Program-made: the position numbers and the translations under genes
NCBI RefSeq assembly: GCF_000212815.1
Contig: NZ_GL890985.1
Span: forward strand, 339,324-403,323
Direction of reading: 5' to 3'
DNA from: Streptococcus sanguinis SK49
GTDB lineage: Bacteria > Bacillota > Bacilli > Lactobacillales > Streptococcaceae
Length of the DNA stretch: 64,000 nucleotides
The notes under the pieces: generated by a model
Told to the model about the DNA's origin: nothing
Database searches by the model: none
Seen by the model: the letters and a program-made list of their open reading frames with translations, nothing else
In this document: in pieces, positions 35,326 through 44,779 of the stretch
How the letters are laid out: each line of letters opens with the position of its first letter
How positions within the stretch are numbered: position 1 is the stretch's first letter

Positions 35326-37056
35326 TCAGAGCTCTCCCTTATCAATCTCCAGCTCGTACAGTCCCCTGACTGCGTTGCAGGCGTAGATTTTCTCAGCCTG
35401 AGCTAGGTCAGCCAGAGTTAAAACTTTCTCAGTAGCTTGACCCTTATCTAATAACTGCTGGCGGTAGATGCCCTTGAGCAGGCCCAGTTCAGCTGGAGGC
35501 GTGTAGAGCCTGCCGTCTAGTTCCAGCAGCAGATTGCCGATAGAAGTTTCCAGTAGCTTGCCTTGGGCATTGTAGTAAATCTGTTCTTGCTGCTCCAAGG
35601 TCAGATGTGGCCGATGGCTGGTTTTGAAATAGGTGAAAGGCTGGGCTAGATTGGCTGTCTGCTCGAGCAGTTTTGCCTTTCTGAAAGTATCCGTCAGTGG
35701 CAGTAGAGGAGTCGTTTCTAGCTCAATACTGCCATCTTTTTTTAGAGCTATACGTAGCCTATAATCTTTTTCTTTGTCTAGCTGAGTGCAGGTTTCTTCT
35801 AGCTCTTGCTCTAGTTTGTCTTGGTCAAAAGGATAGGCGAAGTAGCTGACTGCTTCTGCCAGTCTTTGCAGGTGTTGGTCTTGTAAAGTCAGTTTTCCAT
35901 CCGTTATTTTTCCAGTAGAAATCAGGTCGAATCGTGGATTTTTCCGATAGAGGACGGCAGATTTTTGCTGGGTTTCGATGTATTCGGATTTCCAGGTGCT
36001 GTCCCAAGTGATGCCGCCGCCAACGCCATAGATGGCTTTTCTTCCCTCCAGCTGAATGGTGCGGATGGCGACGTTGAAAATCCGTCTCTGGTCTGGCAGG
36101 CAGATGCCGACTGTACCGCAGTAGACCCCGCGGGCGGCTTTTTCTGTCGCCTTGATGATAGCCATAGTCGAAATCTTAGGAGCACCTGTAATGGATCCGC
36201 AAGGAAAGAGCGCCTTGAAAAGCTCTGCCAGCCCGACTCCCTCATGTAGCTGGCTTTTGATGGTAGAGGTCATCTGCCAGACTGTAGAGTATTGCTCGAC
36301 ACTGCAGAGACGCTCAACCCACTCGCTGCCCGTCTGAGAAATGCGATTCATATCATTGCGCAGCAGATCGACAATCATCATATTTTCTGCTCGGTTTTTA
36401 GCATCCTGGCCCAGCCATGCAGCCTGCTCTCTATCCTGCTCTAAGGTCAGTCCCCGATTGGTAGTTCCTTTCATAGGACGAGTGGTCAGTTGACCTCGGT
36501 GCTCCTCGAAAAAGAGCTCAGGGCTGATGGACAAGATGGCAGTCTCGTCATGCTCTACATAAGCATTGTAGGCCGCATTTTGCTCGACGACCAGCCTGTT
36601 GTAAATAGCTAAGCTGTCCTCAGGATTGAGCTCTGCACACAGCTGTACCGTGTAGTTGACCTGATAGGTATCGCCCTGACGGATATGATGATGAATAGTC
36701 TCGATAGCCTTCTGGTACTCTTGCTCAGAAGTCAGCCCCTGCCAAGCCGCTGGCATTTCCACTTCCTCATAGGTCAAGGGAATGGAAGCCTGCTCGGCCT
36801 TATCGTGGATAGTAAAGTAGAGGAGGTATTCCTTCTGGAGCGGATCCGAATGAACTTGGAACTTTTCCTCAAAGGCTGGAGCTGCTTCATAGCTGACATA
36901 GCCGACAGCGTAGTATCCTTTCTCCTGCCAACCCTCAATCTCTGTCAAAAGTTCCTCCACTTGGTCCAGGCGGCGAGTCTTTAGCTCCTTGATGGGATTC
37001 GTAAAAATCAGGCGTTGGCCCAACTGCTTAAAATCAATAATCGTTTTCTTGTGCAT
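35326..37056 (-). CDS. pabB: Fused aminodeoxychorismate synthase component I and aminodeoxychorismate lyase (PabB-PabC)
   Basis: 576 aa from the ATG at 37054-37056. The N-terminal ~370 residues are a chorismate-binding PabB/TrpE-type domain (SPELFFE, TRPMKGTTNRG, CGSITGAPKISTMAII, GVYCGTVGI). The C-terminal ~200 residues are a class IV aminotransferase-like PabC domain (LLETSIGNLLLELDGRLYTP, LLKGIYRQQLL). It makes 4-aminobenzoate for folate from chorismate, with a glutamine amidotransferase supplied elsewhere. The longer frame to 37146 is unlikely. An extended -10 box lies so close to the ATG that the transcript may be almost leaderless. Confidence 0.92.
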   Translation of the reverse strand: MHKKTIIDFKQLGQRLIFTNPIKELKTRRLDQVEELLTEIEGWQEKGYYAVGYVSYEAAPAFEEKFQVHSDPLQKEYLLYFTIHDKAEQASIPLTYEEVEMPAAWQGLTSEQEYQKAIETIHHHIRQGDTYQVNYTVQLCAELNPEDSLAIYNRLVVEQNAAYNAYVEHDETAILSISPELFFEEHRGQLTTRPMKGTTNRGLTLEQDREQAAWLGQDAKNRAENMMIVDLLRNDMNRISQTGSEWVERLCSVEQYSTVWQMTSTIKSQLHEGVGLAELFKALFPCGSITGAPKISTMAIIKATEKAARGVYCGTVGICLPDQRRIFNVAIRTIQLEGRKAIYGVGGGITWDSTWKSEYIETQQKSAVLYRKNPRFDLISTGKITDGKLTLQDQHLQRLAEAVSYFAYPFDQDKLEQELEETCTQLDKEKDYRLRIALKKDGSIELETTPLLPLTDTFRKAKLLEQTANLAQPFTYFKTSHRPHLTLEQQEQIYYNAQGKLLETSIGNLLLELDGRLYTPPAELGLLKGIYRQQLLDKGQATEKVLTLADLAQAEKIYACNAVRGLYELEIDKGEL

Positions 37057-37065
37057 ACTAAGAGT

Positions 37066-37074
37066 ATTATAGCA
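37066..37074 (-). promoter_or_regulatory. Extended -10 promoter of pabB
   Basis: Minus strand TGCTATAAT (complement of 37066-37074), only 9 bases before the ATG. Transcription should start within about 3 bases of the start codon, and no Shine-Dalgarno site is present. Confidence 0.6.
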
Positions 37075-37258
37075 TATACAAGACTGTCCTAGAAAGTAGG
37101 ATGTTATAATGTTATACAAGCCGTAATAGGTTATGGAATTTGACAAGAATAAACTTTTCTGTATATACTGTTTTTACACTGAAATAAGTCAAACGATATT
37201 CGGTTGAAGCTATATATTTGCTTATATAAATTTTAGGAAAAGAAGTGGCAATAAAGGT

Positions 37259-39937
37259 ATGGAAAATTTACATTTTAAAGGACATTGGCGAGACTATCAA
37301 AAGCGTATTTTAGAAAGAAGTCGCGACTATATGGCGGATGGTCAGGTTCATATCAGTGCAGCTCCTGGATCTGGGAAAACGACTCTAGGGATTGAGTTTA
37401 TTCGTCGCTTTGACAAGCCAGCTCTTATTCTGGTACCTACGATTACAATTCGTGAACAGTGGGCGGATAGAATCAAGACCGCCTTTTTAAGTCATGCATC
37501 AGAGGCAGAGAGATTAGTGTCTCAAGATTTGAAGACTCCTAAAATGATTACAATTGCTACATATCAAGCATTGCATAGTGCATTGACCCAGTATAAAGTG
37601 AAACTATCCAATCTGTCCGAAGAAGAAGTTTTAGCCGAGAACGTAGATTTTTCTCAATTTGATTTAGTGAATAAGTTGCAGGAAATTGGTTTGGGGACTC
37701 TTTGTTTAGATGAATGCCATCACTTACGCAATGAATGGTGGAAAAGTTTAGAGGAGTTTCGTGATAAGTATTCTCAATTAAACCTAATTGCGTTAACTGC
37801 CACACCCCCTTATGATTCGGAACCTGCCTTATGGGACCGCTATATTAACTTGTGTGGAGAAATTGATGAAGAAATCATGATTCCCGAGTTGGTAAAGGAA
37901 GGAAGCATTTGCCCGCACCAAGATTTCGTTTATTTTTCCTATCCTGATAAGGAAGAAAAAGAGCAAATCAAACGTCTGGAGAGACAAAAGAGAGAACTCT
38001 TAAATCAAGTCTTGAATGATCAAAGATTTATAGAAGCGATGCAAAATCATAGAATTTTAACTGGGAATTTATCCACAGACGAACTCTTGGAACAACCTGC
38101 CCAGTTGTCTGCACTTTTGATTTTTCTCCAAAGCCGGAAGCTTCCTTATCCAGCTCAATTAAAAAAACTTTTAGGAGCTAGACGGTTGCCTGCACTAGAT
38201 CTCCATTGGCTGGAAATTCTATTACAGGGATTTCTGTATCAGGTTCCTGATTGGTATAGGGTTGATGATGCTTATCGGAAGGAATTAAAGAGTCAGTTCA
38301 AAGCAGCAGGTTTGATTGAAAAGAGGCAAGTAACTCTTGTCCAAACAGGGCAGATTGAAAAAATTATAACTCAATCTTTGGGAAAGCTAAGCAGCATTCA
38401 GTCCATTTTTCAGTCAGAATATCAAGTCTTGGGAGATAATTTACATCAGCTGATTTTGACAGACTATATTCGAAAAGATTTTGCTAAGTTTTTGGGGGAT
38501 ACTACGGCACCTATCCGTCAGCTGGGAGTTCTTCCTTTTTTTGAAACGATTCGCAGGCAAATTGAAAGAGAGAATCTTTCGGCAAAAGTGTCCGTTGTTT
38601 GCGGCAGTTTGGTAGTTGTTCCTTCGATAGCTAGGGAATATTTGCGGCAGTCCTTAAAGGAAGCTCAAGTAGAATTTTATCCGATTGGTCAATTGGATGA
38701 GTCAGAGTATGTAGAAGTGCGAGTTAGTAGAAGACAATCACTACTCGTAGCAGCTGTAACAGAGCTTTTTAATCAAGGAATTATTCAGGTGCTGATAGGA
38801 ACTAAATCACTTTTAGGGGAAGGATGGGATGCTCCTTCTGTCAATTCGCTGATTCTAGCTAGTTTTGTTGGTAGCTTTATGCTTAGTAATCAAATGAGAG
38901 GCAGAGCAATTCGGACTTGGATAAAAAATCCAGAAAAGACTAGTAACATTTGGCATTTAGCTTCTATCAATCCTTATAAAATTAACAATCCGTTCAAACA
39001 GGAATCTCAGGATATCCAGATAGATTTAGGAGAGAATAGCCGTGATCTTTCCTTGCTTAAGAGACGAATGGAGAATTTTTTAGGTCTGAGCTATGATGGG
39101 AAAACCATTGAAAATGGCCTGCAACGTCTGAATTTTTTAGAAGCGCCTTATAGCCAAAAACGGATTGAGAAAAGCAATCGTGACAGTCTTCAGTTATCGC
39201 AGAAAAGAAAAGAGCTATTTCAGGGCTGGAAAGAAGCCTTGGTAATTTATGAAGCTCCAGAAATAGTAGATAATACTATGGTCGATACTTCTTTTGTTCC
39301 TAACCTCTTTTTTGTAGATGTCTTAAAAATAATTCGATTGGCCGGCTTGTTGGGAGCAATCCAAACTATAGCAGTACTTATAAGCAAAAAAGCTTTTCTT
39401 AATATATGGTTTGTGCTTGCCTGGTTAGTCTTCTTTCTATATTATTTGCTCCGTTTTCTCCTATATCGGAGTCCATATAGAAATCTGGGGAAAATAGGTC
39501 AAGGGATCCGTCAGGCTTTGCTGGAGCAAGGAACACTCTCATCAGAAGAGAGTAAGATTGTAAGTTCTTTTATTGGAAAAGATCGTTTTGTAGCTACTAT
39601 TTTCCTAAAAGGGGGCACTTTACGAGATAAAGAAGTATTTTCTCGTAGTATGACAGAGTTCTTTGAGCCTATCTTAAACCAGCGATACATCTTAAAATCA
39701 AGACATAACTTTATAGATAAGACTGCCTATTTTGCTGTACCTAAGCTGTTTGCATCCCGTAAGCAAGATGCACAGCAGTTTCTCAAAGCATTAGAGAAGA
39801 ATTTTGCTCCTTATGAATTGATATATACCCGTAGTCAGGAGGGGAGAAAAGAACTTTTAAGAGCTCGTTTATTGGCTTTGGCTAACAAAGAGGATCGTAT
39901 TTGGACTAAGAAAAAAGTTGAATCTCCTCTAAAATAG
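37259..39937 (+). CDS. SF2 DEAD/DEAH-type helicase with C-terminal membrane hairpin
   Basis: 892 aa. Motif Q-like WRDYQKRIL, Walker A AAPGSGKTT (residues 34-42), motif II DECH (about 151-154), motif III LTATPP, and motif VI QMRGRAIRTW (about 541-550) define a superfamily 2 helicase of the restriction-enzyme/UvrB-like type. Unusually, residues ~682-735 contain two strongly hydrophobic segments (IIRLAGLLGAIQTIAVLIS and IWFVLAWLVFFLYYLLRFLL), followed by a ~155-residue C-terminal domain. No methylase or nuclease partner is adjacent. The gene looks more A+T-rich than its neighbours, hinting at transfer. The ribosome-binding site is weak (AAGG, one base from ATG). Function is unknown; phage defence or nucleic-acid handling at the membrane are possibilities. 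Confidence 0.82.
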   Translation: MENLHFKGHWRDYQKRILERSRDYMADGQVHISAAPGSGKTTLGIEFIRRFDKPALILVPTITIREQWADRIKTAFLSHASEAERLVSQDLKTPKMITIATYQALHSALTQYKVKLSNLSEEEVLAENVDFSQFDLVNKLQEIGLGTLCLDECHHLRNEWWKSLEEFRDKYSQLNLIALTATPPYDSEPALWDRYINLCGEIDEEIMIPELVKEGSICPHQDFVYFSYPDKEEKEQIKRLERQKRELLNQVLNDQRFIEAMQNHRILTGNLSTDELLEQPAQLSALLIFLQSRKLPYPAQLKKLLGARRLPALDLHWLEILLQGFLYQVPDWYRVDDAYRKELKSQFKAAGLIEKRQVTLVQTGQIEKIITQSLGKLSSIQSIFQSEYQVLGDNLHQLILTDYIRKDFAKFLGDTTAPIRQLGVLPFFETIRRQIERENLSAKVSVVCGSLVVVPSIAREYLRQSLKEAQVEFYPIGQLDESEYVEVRVSRRQSLLVAAVTELFNQGIIQVLIGTKSLLGEGWDAPSVNSLILASFVGSFMLSNQMRGRAIRTWIKNPEKTSNIWHLASINPYKINNPFKQESQDIQIDLGENSRDLSLLKRRMENFLGLSYDGKTIENGLQRLNFLEAPYSQKRIEKSNRDSLQLSQKRKELFQGWKEALVIYEAPEIVDNTMVDTSFVPNLFFVDVLKIIRLAGLLGAIQTIAVLISKKAFLNIWFVLAWLVFFLYYLLRFLLYRSPYRNLGKIGQGIRQALLEQGTLSSEESKIVSSFIGKDRFVATIFLKGGTLRDKEVFSRSMTEFFEPILNQRYILKSRHNFIDKTAYFAVPKLFASRKQDAQQFLKALEKNFAPYELIYTRSQEGRKELLRARLLALANKEDRIWTKKKVESPLK

Positions 39938-40024
39938 AAATCTATCTCATTGCTGTCCTTTCTAGCTTGTGCTTATAAAATTATGATAAAATAAGGGAAT
40001 GACAAAAACTTAAAAGGAAGCCTT

Positions 40025-41122
40025 ATGAAAAAAATAAATGAATCCTATAAACTAATCGTCTTTGCGGCGCTTGCTCTGGCTCTGGTTCTCTATATTGGGA
40101 ACATCTGGTCTGGCCTGCAGAGTCTAACTTCGGTTTTTTCACCCATTATATTGGGTGGTGTCCTAGCCTTCATCTTTAATGTCCCGATGAAAAAGCTGGA
40201 AGACCTCTTGGACAAATGCCGAGTCCCTCAGAAGTTGCAGCGCGGTTTGGCCTTAGTTTTAGAGGTGCTGATTTTAGTTCTCATTATGACAGGAATTGTT
40301 TCTATTGTCGTGCCGACTCTGACCACAGCGGTCAATCAGCTGAGTGCGACAATCGGCAAGGTAGCGCCTCAGGTAGCCAAGTGGCTGCAGCAGTCTGGCT
40401 TGCTTTCCTCTAGTCAGCTGAAAGATTTGACCAAGCAGCTGCAAAACAGTGACATTGTCAACCGAGCTATTTCTCTTCTGGGCAGTCTGACGGGCAATAT
40501 CTCTGCTATCTTTGGCAATTTCTTCTCTGTCATCATGTCTATCTTTCTCATGTTTGCCTTCTTGAGCAGCAAGGAGCATTTGCAGACAATCACTAGCCGT
40601 CTCTTGCAAGTCCTGCTTCCTGGGAAGGCTGTCAAACGCCTATCCTATGTCGGTTCTGTCATTGTTGAGACCTATGATAAGTTTCTGATGGGGCAGATGA
40701 TAGAGGCCGTCATTGTTGGGATTTTAGTCTTTATCGCCTACTCTCTGACAGGTCTGCCTTATGCGGCCTTGACAGGAGTTCTGGCCGGAGTGCTCTCTTT
40801 CATTCCCTACATCGGGCCATTCTCAGCTTGTGCTCTGGGAGCTATCTTTATCTTTACCGATAGCCCTTGGAAAGCTCTTCTTTCAATCGCAGTCTTTCAG
40901 GTGGTGCAGCTGATTGAGGGCAATGTCATCTATCCGCGCGTGGTCGGCCAGTCCGTCGGTCTCCCAACTCTCTTTACCCTAGCCGCAGCCTTGATTGGGG
41001 GTAACCTCTTTGGCTTGGTCGGCATGATTTTCTTCACGCCTATCTTTGCGGTTATCTACCGCTTGGTTAGAGAGTTTGTTGTGGAGAAGGAGGAGAGGAA
41101 TGAAATTGGAGAAGTTGCCTAA
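40025..41122 (+). CDS. AI-2E family transporter (PerM-like)
   Basis: 365 aa, seven to eight membrane helices. The family pattern is an N-terminal pair (LIVFAALALALVLYIGNIW, PIILGGVLAFIFNVPMKKLEDLL), a soluble middle part, and the conserved GVLAGVLSFIPYIGPFSACALGAIF block near the C-terminus. Members include TqsA and PerM-like exporters; the substrate is uncertain. AAAAGGAAG precedes the ATG. The gene follows the helicase by 87 bp and precedes an unknown anchored protein by 39 bp. Confidence 0.87.
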   Translation: MKKINESYKLIVFAALALALVLYIGNIWSGLQSLTSVFSPIILGGVLAFIFNVPMKKLEDLLDKCRVPQKLQRGLALVLEVLILVLIMTGIVSIVVPTLTTAVNQLSATIGKVAPQVAKWLQQSGLLSSSQLKDLTKQLQNSDIVNRAISLLGSLTGNISAIFGNFFSVIMSIFLMFAFLSSKEHLQTITSRLLQVLLPGKAVKRLSYVGSVIVETYDKFLMGQMIEAVIVGILVFIAYSLTGLPYAALTGVLAGVLSFIPYIGPFSACALGAIFIFTDSPWKALLSIAVFQVVQLIEGNVIYPRVVGQSVGLPTLFTLAAALIGGNLFGLVGMIFFTPIFAVIYRLVREFVVEKEERNEIGEVA

Positions 41123-41161
41123 TTACTTAGACGATAAATTTGCAAAAATAGGAGCTTAATT

Positions 41162-42145
41162 ATGAAATGGAGTAAAACAAAGAGTCTTATTACACTACTA
41201 GTATTAGCAGGTTTATCTTTGGTATCTTGGACTCTCTACCTCTACTGCAATAAACAATATTACGGACAATTCCATAAGTATACGGGTAAAGCAAAGATTG
41301 ATGATTATGAAATCATTGCGGATGGTGCGGGCGCTATTGTCCATTGGGTTTCAACAACCCCAGAAGAAGACAAAAAAATGGATGAGTTCGGTAGTTATGC
41401 TTCTTACAAAATTGACCAAAACAGTTCTCGCTATATTCTGCGGCAGAACGTTAAACTGAAAGAGCTTCCCTATCGTCTGATGGAAAGACCATCTGACGGT
41501 GCCTATTGGACTCTTAGTGTCTATCGTATCAATGACAAAAAACTTGAAGAAGAAAAGGAGATAGATCTCTACAAAGTTGTAGAGAATTACAATTCTAATT
41601 ATTTACCAGCAGAACTAGGAGGGATTTACACTTGGCAAGGTCAAGACTATTTAAGGATACAAATACGAGATTTAGAGAATCCTCAGGAAACAAGGCCGCT
41701 TTTCCTTAATCTAAAGAGTAGAAAAATGGAGGAAATTGAGATTTTAGCTCAAGATTATGTGAGAAAACCTTTTATAAAGCAAGCGACTAATTGGGATCAA
41801 AAAGTAAGTGGCATTTATACCACTACTCCTGGTGGAGAAGTTTGGGTAGATAAATCCGTTTTAGGCCAGACTCAATTTGATAGTAGTTCAAAGGCTTACA
41901 AGCTTTTAGAAAAAAAAGGAACAACAGTGTATTTATTACACTCGCAGAACGGTGCAGAAGGTTTTAGTAGGGAGGCAGCGGTCTACAGTCTACTTATGCC
42001 GGACACAGTGAATGTATATGAAGCTGTGACCATTCCTTCGGAAGTATCTGTCGACAGTCAGGAACACATTGTCAACTCCAAAGAAGAGTTTGACAGATAT
42101 TATGATATTGAAAAGGCTAAAAAGCTATATCATGAAACAGAGTAA
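41162..42145 (+). CDS. Hypothetical membrane-anchored extracellular protein
   Basis: 327 aa: one N-terminal membrane helix (SLITLLVLAGLSLVSWTLYLY) and a large extracytoplasmic domain with alternating beta-strand character (DGAYWTLSVYRIND, IYTWQGQDYLRIQIRDLENP, PLFLNLKSRKMEEIEIL). I recognise no family. The segment LFLNLKSRKMEE resembles LYINLRTQKVSRKE in the protein at 50774, so the two may be distant relatives. A terminator follows. Confidence 0.7.
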   Translation: MKWSKTKSLITLLVLAGLSLVSWTLYLYCNKQYYGQFHKYTGKAKIDDYEIIADGAGAIVHWVSTTPEEDKKMDEFGSYASYKIDQNSSRYILRQNVKLKELPYRLMERPSDGAYWTLSVYRINDKKLEEEKEIDLYKVVENYNSNYLPAELGGIYTWQGQDYLRIQIRDLENPQETRPLFLNLKSRKMEEIEILAQDYVRKPFIKQATNWDQKVSGIYTTTPGGEVWVDKSVLGQTQFDSSSKAYKLLEKKGTTVYLLHSQNGAEGFSREAAVYSLLMPDTVNVYEAVTIPSEVSVDSQEHIVNSKEEFDRYYDIEKAKKLYHETE

Positions 42146-42164
42146 GTAATACAAGATATTATAG

Positions 42165-42197
42165 AAACCAACGAGATTTTATTCTCGCTGGTTTTTC
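42165..42197 (+). terminator. Rho-independent terminator
   Basis: AAACCAACGAG and CTCGCTGGTTT (one mismatch) with 8-base loop and T-run. Confidence 0.85.
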
Positions 42198-42292
42198 TTT
42201 TTCCAAGGTCATAATTTCTACCTATAGCAAACAATAATTTCAGTCAATGGAAGTTGAAAAATAAGCTTTTATTGTTGCATAGAGAACCGGGT

Positions 42293-42309
42293 TATAGTTT
42301 TAGACTATA
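42293..42309 (+). promoter_or_regulatory. MET-box upstream of metE
   Basis: TATAGTTTTAGACTATA matches the streptococcal MET-box (TATAGTTTnaAACTATA) with one mismatch. This box is the predicted binding site of the LysR-type methionine regulator (MetR/MtaR). It lies 80 bp upstream of metE. No S-box or T-box leader is apparent. Confidence 0.8.
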
Positions 42310-42389
42310 TCAAACTCTGGGAAATTCCAATTATACAGAGGGGGGATTTTCTGATAAGATAAAATCAAGAAAAATTTTGGAGGACGTTT

Positions 42390-44642
42390 ATGTCAACGAC
42401 TATCATTGGTTTCCCACGTTTGGGAGAATTTCGCGAATTGAAATTTACAACTGAAAAATACTTTAGACATGAAATCTCAGCAGAAGAGCTTCTGGCTGAG
42501 GCCAAAGAGCTGCGCGCTAAGCACTGGAATATTGTTAAGGAAAAAGGAATTTCAGAGCTTCCGTCAAATGACTTTTCTCATTATGACAATGTGCTGGATG
42601 CGGCCTTTCTCTTTAACGTGGTGCCGTCATCTGTGCAAGGCTTGGAATTGACTGACTTGGAGCGTTATTTTGCCTTGGCTCGTGGCTATCAGGGCGAAAA
42701 AGGGGATGTTCGTGCTCTTCCGATGAAGAAATGGTTTAACACTAACTACCACTACATCGTTCCTAAATTTGAAAAAGAAACCCAAGTCAAGCTGGCTGGG
42801 CATAAGATTTTTGATGAATTTGCAGAAGCTAAAGAGTTGGGCTTGGTAACCCGTCCAGTTGTGGTTGGTCCATTCACTCTCCTGCAAGTATCTGACTTTG
42901 AAGACGGTGTGGCTCCGGCTGACTTTGTAGATGCACTAGCTGCAGCTTATCAAGAAGTTTTTGCAAAATTAGCAGAGCTGGGCGCAGAGCGTATCCAGCT
43001 GGATGAGCCAAGTCTGGTCAAGGATCTGTCAGCAGAAGAAAAAGCTCTCTTCTTGGACCTTTATAAGAAGCTTCTGGCAGACAAGAAAGGTCTTGAAGTC
43101 TTGGTTCAAACCTACTTTGGTGATGTTCGTGACATCTATACAGACCTTGTAGAGTTGCCAGTAGATGCGATTGGTTTGGACTTTGTCGAAGGCAAGAAAA
43201 CTCTTGAACTTGTCAAAGGCGGTTTCCCAGCTGACAAGACTCTTTATGCGGGTATCGTCAATGGTAAGAACATCTGGCGCAACAACTATGAAAAGAGCTT
43301 GGCAGTGCTTGAGCAAATCCCAGCTGAAAACATCGTCTTGACAAGCTCATGTTCACTGCTCCATGTGCCATTTACAACAGCTAATGAAGATTTTGAACCA
43401 GCAATCTTGAACCACTTTGCCTTTGCGGTGGAAAAATTGGATGAAATCCGTGACTTGGATGCTATCCGCAATGGCGGCGGTGCAGAAGCGCTTGCTGCTA
43501 ACAAAGAACTCTTTGCGACTGAACGTGTTGGTGAAAATGCCGAACTTCGTGCGCGCATCGCTGGTTTGACTGACGCAGATTACACTCGTTTGCCAGCCTT
43601 TGCAGAGCGTGAAGAAATCCAGCACAAGACACTCAATCTGCCACCGTTGCCAACTACGACAATTGGCTCCTTCCCTCAAACTAAGGAAGTCCGTGCTAAA
43701 CGTTTGGCTTTCCGCAAGGGTGAATTGTCAGCAGAAGACTATGACAAGTTCTTGGCTGAGCAGATTGATGAATGGATCAAGTGGCAAGAAGAAGTCGGCT
43801 TTGACGTGCTGGTGCACGGTGAGTTCGAGCGTAATGACATGGTTGAGTACTTCGGTCAAAATCTGTCTGGCTACCTCTTCTCTAAAAATGGTTGGGTACA
43901 ATCATACGGTATGCGTGGAGTGAAACCACCAATCATCTGGGGTGATGTGACTCGTCTCAACCCAATCACTGTTAAATGGTCTAGCTACGCACAAAGCCGT
44001 ACTGACAAACCTGTTAAAGGTATGTTGACTGGACCTGTTACCATCCTCAACTGGTCATTCCCACGTGAAGACATCTCTATCAAGGATTCTACTCTTCAAA
44101 TTGCTCTGGCAATCAAGGACGAAGTGCTTGACCTTGAAGCTGCAGGCGTGAAGATTATCCAAATCGACGAGGCTGCTCTTCGTGAAAAATTGCCACTCCG
44201 TCGCAGCGACTGGTACGAAGACTATCTTGACTGGGCGATTCCAGCCTTCCGCTTGGTACACTCAACAGTAGCGCCAGATACGCAAATCCACACTCACATG
44301 TGTTACTCAGAATTTACAGATATCATCCCTGCTATCGACAATATGGATGCGGACGTGATTTCCTTTGAAGCTAGCCGCTCTAACTTGGAAATCCTGGATG
44401 AGCTCAAGGCTAAGAACTTCCAGACAGAAGTAGGACCTGGAGTTTACGATATCCACTCACCGCGCGTGCCGAATGAAGGAGAAATTGACCATACCATCGA
44501 AGCTATCTTGGCTAAGGTGCCAAGCAGCAAGGTCTGGATCAACCCTGACTGTGGTCTTAAAACTCGTGGTATCCCAGAAACTAAGGCTAGCTTGGTGCGC
44601 TTAGTAGAAGCAGCCAAGGCAGCTAGACAACACCTGAAATAA
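42390..44642 (+). CDS. metE: Cobalamin-independent methionine synthase MetE
   Basis: 750 aa, standard length. It transfers the methyl group from 5-methyltetrahydropteroyltri-glutamate to homocysteine. The N-terminal half begins [18 protein letters not shown]. The catalytic C-terminal half has the zinc and homocysteine segments ([40 protein letters not shown] with His and Cys ligands, [11 protein letters not shown]). TTGGAGGA precedes the ATG. Followed by metF, which supplies the methyl donor. Confidence 0.97.
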   Translation: MSTTIIGFPRLGEFRELKFTTEKYFRHEISAEELLAEAKELRAKHWNIVKEKGISELPSNDFSHYDNVLDAAFLFNVVPSSVQGLELTDLERYFALARGYQGEKGDVRALPMKKWFNTNYHYIVPKFEKETQVKLAGHKIFDEFAEAKELGLVTRPVVVGPFTLLQVSDFEDGVAPADFVDALAAAYQEVFAKLAELGAERIQLDEPSLVKDLSAEEKALFLDLYKKLLADKKGLEVLVQTYFGDVRDIYTDLVELPVDAIGLDFVEGKKTLELVKGGFPADKTLYAGIVNGKNIWRNNYEKSLAVLEQIPAENIVLTSSCSLLHVPFTTANEDFEPAILNHFAFAVEKLDEIRDLDAIRNGGGAEALAANKELFATERVGENAELRARIAGLTDADYTRLPAFAEREEIQHKTLNLPPLPTTTIGSFPQTKEVRAKRLAFRKGELSAEDYDKFLAEQIDEWIKWQEEVGFDVLVHGEFERNDMVEYFGQNLSGYLFSKNGWVQSYGMRGVKPPIIWGDVTRLNPITVKWSSYAQSRTDKPVKGMLTGPVTILNWSFPREDISIKDSTLQIALAIKDEVLDLEAAGVKIIQIDEAALREKLPLRRSDWYEDYLDWAIPAFRLVHSTVAPDTQIHTHMCYSEFTDIIPAIDNMDADVISFEASRSNLEILDELKAKNFQTEVGPGVYDIHSPRVPNEGEIDHTIEAILAKVPSSKVWINPDCGLKTRGIPETKASLVRLVEAAKAARQHLK

Positions 44643-44699
44643 TCCTCCTCGAACCTCAAAAGTTGATCTTGATGGAGGAACATACCAAAATTGAAGCAG

Positions 44700-44745
44700 A
44701 GCTGACAATCCTGCAGAAGTTGTTCTTCTAGGATTGTCCTCAGCT
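44700..44745 (+). other. Large hairpin between metE and metF
   Basis: AGCTGA/TCAGCT and ACAATCCT/AGGATTGT pair into a long stem (44700-44712 with 44730-44745, small bulge). There is no T-run. It may be a partial terminator, an RNA-stability element or a leftover; it lies 35 bp before metF. Confidence 0.5.
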
Positions 44746-44779
44746 ATCACTACCATCATTGAAAGGAACTTTTTGTTAT

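Noticed and set aside
36685..36984. 99-codon plus-strand frame opposite pabB
   Set aside because: Antisense to a conserved enzyme domain and without ribosome-binding site.
35328..37146. N-terminally extended pabB from 37146
   Set aside because: The extra 30 residues resemble no PabB sequence and would be encoded across the -10 box of its promoter.
42200..42389. S-box or T-box riboswitch in the metE leader
   Set aside because: No specifier stem, T-box sequence or S-box helices and no terminator/antiterminator pair are visible; a MET-box operator explains regulation.
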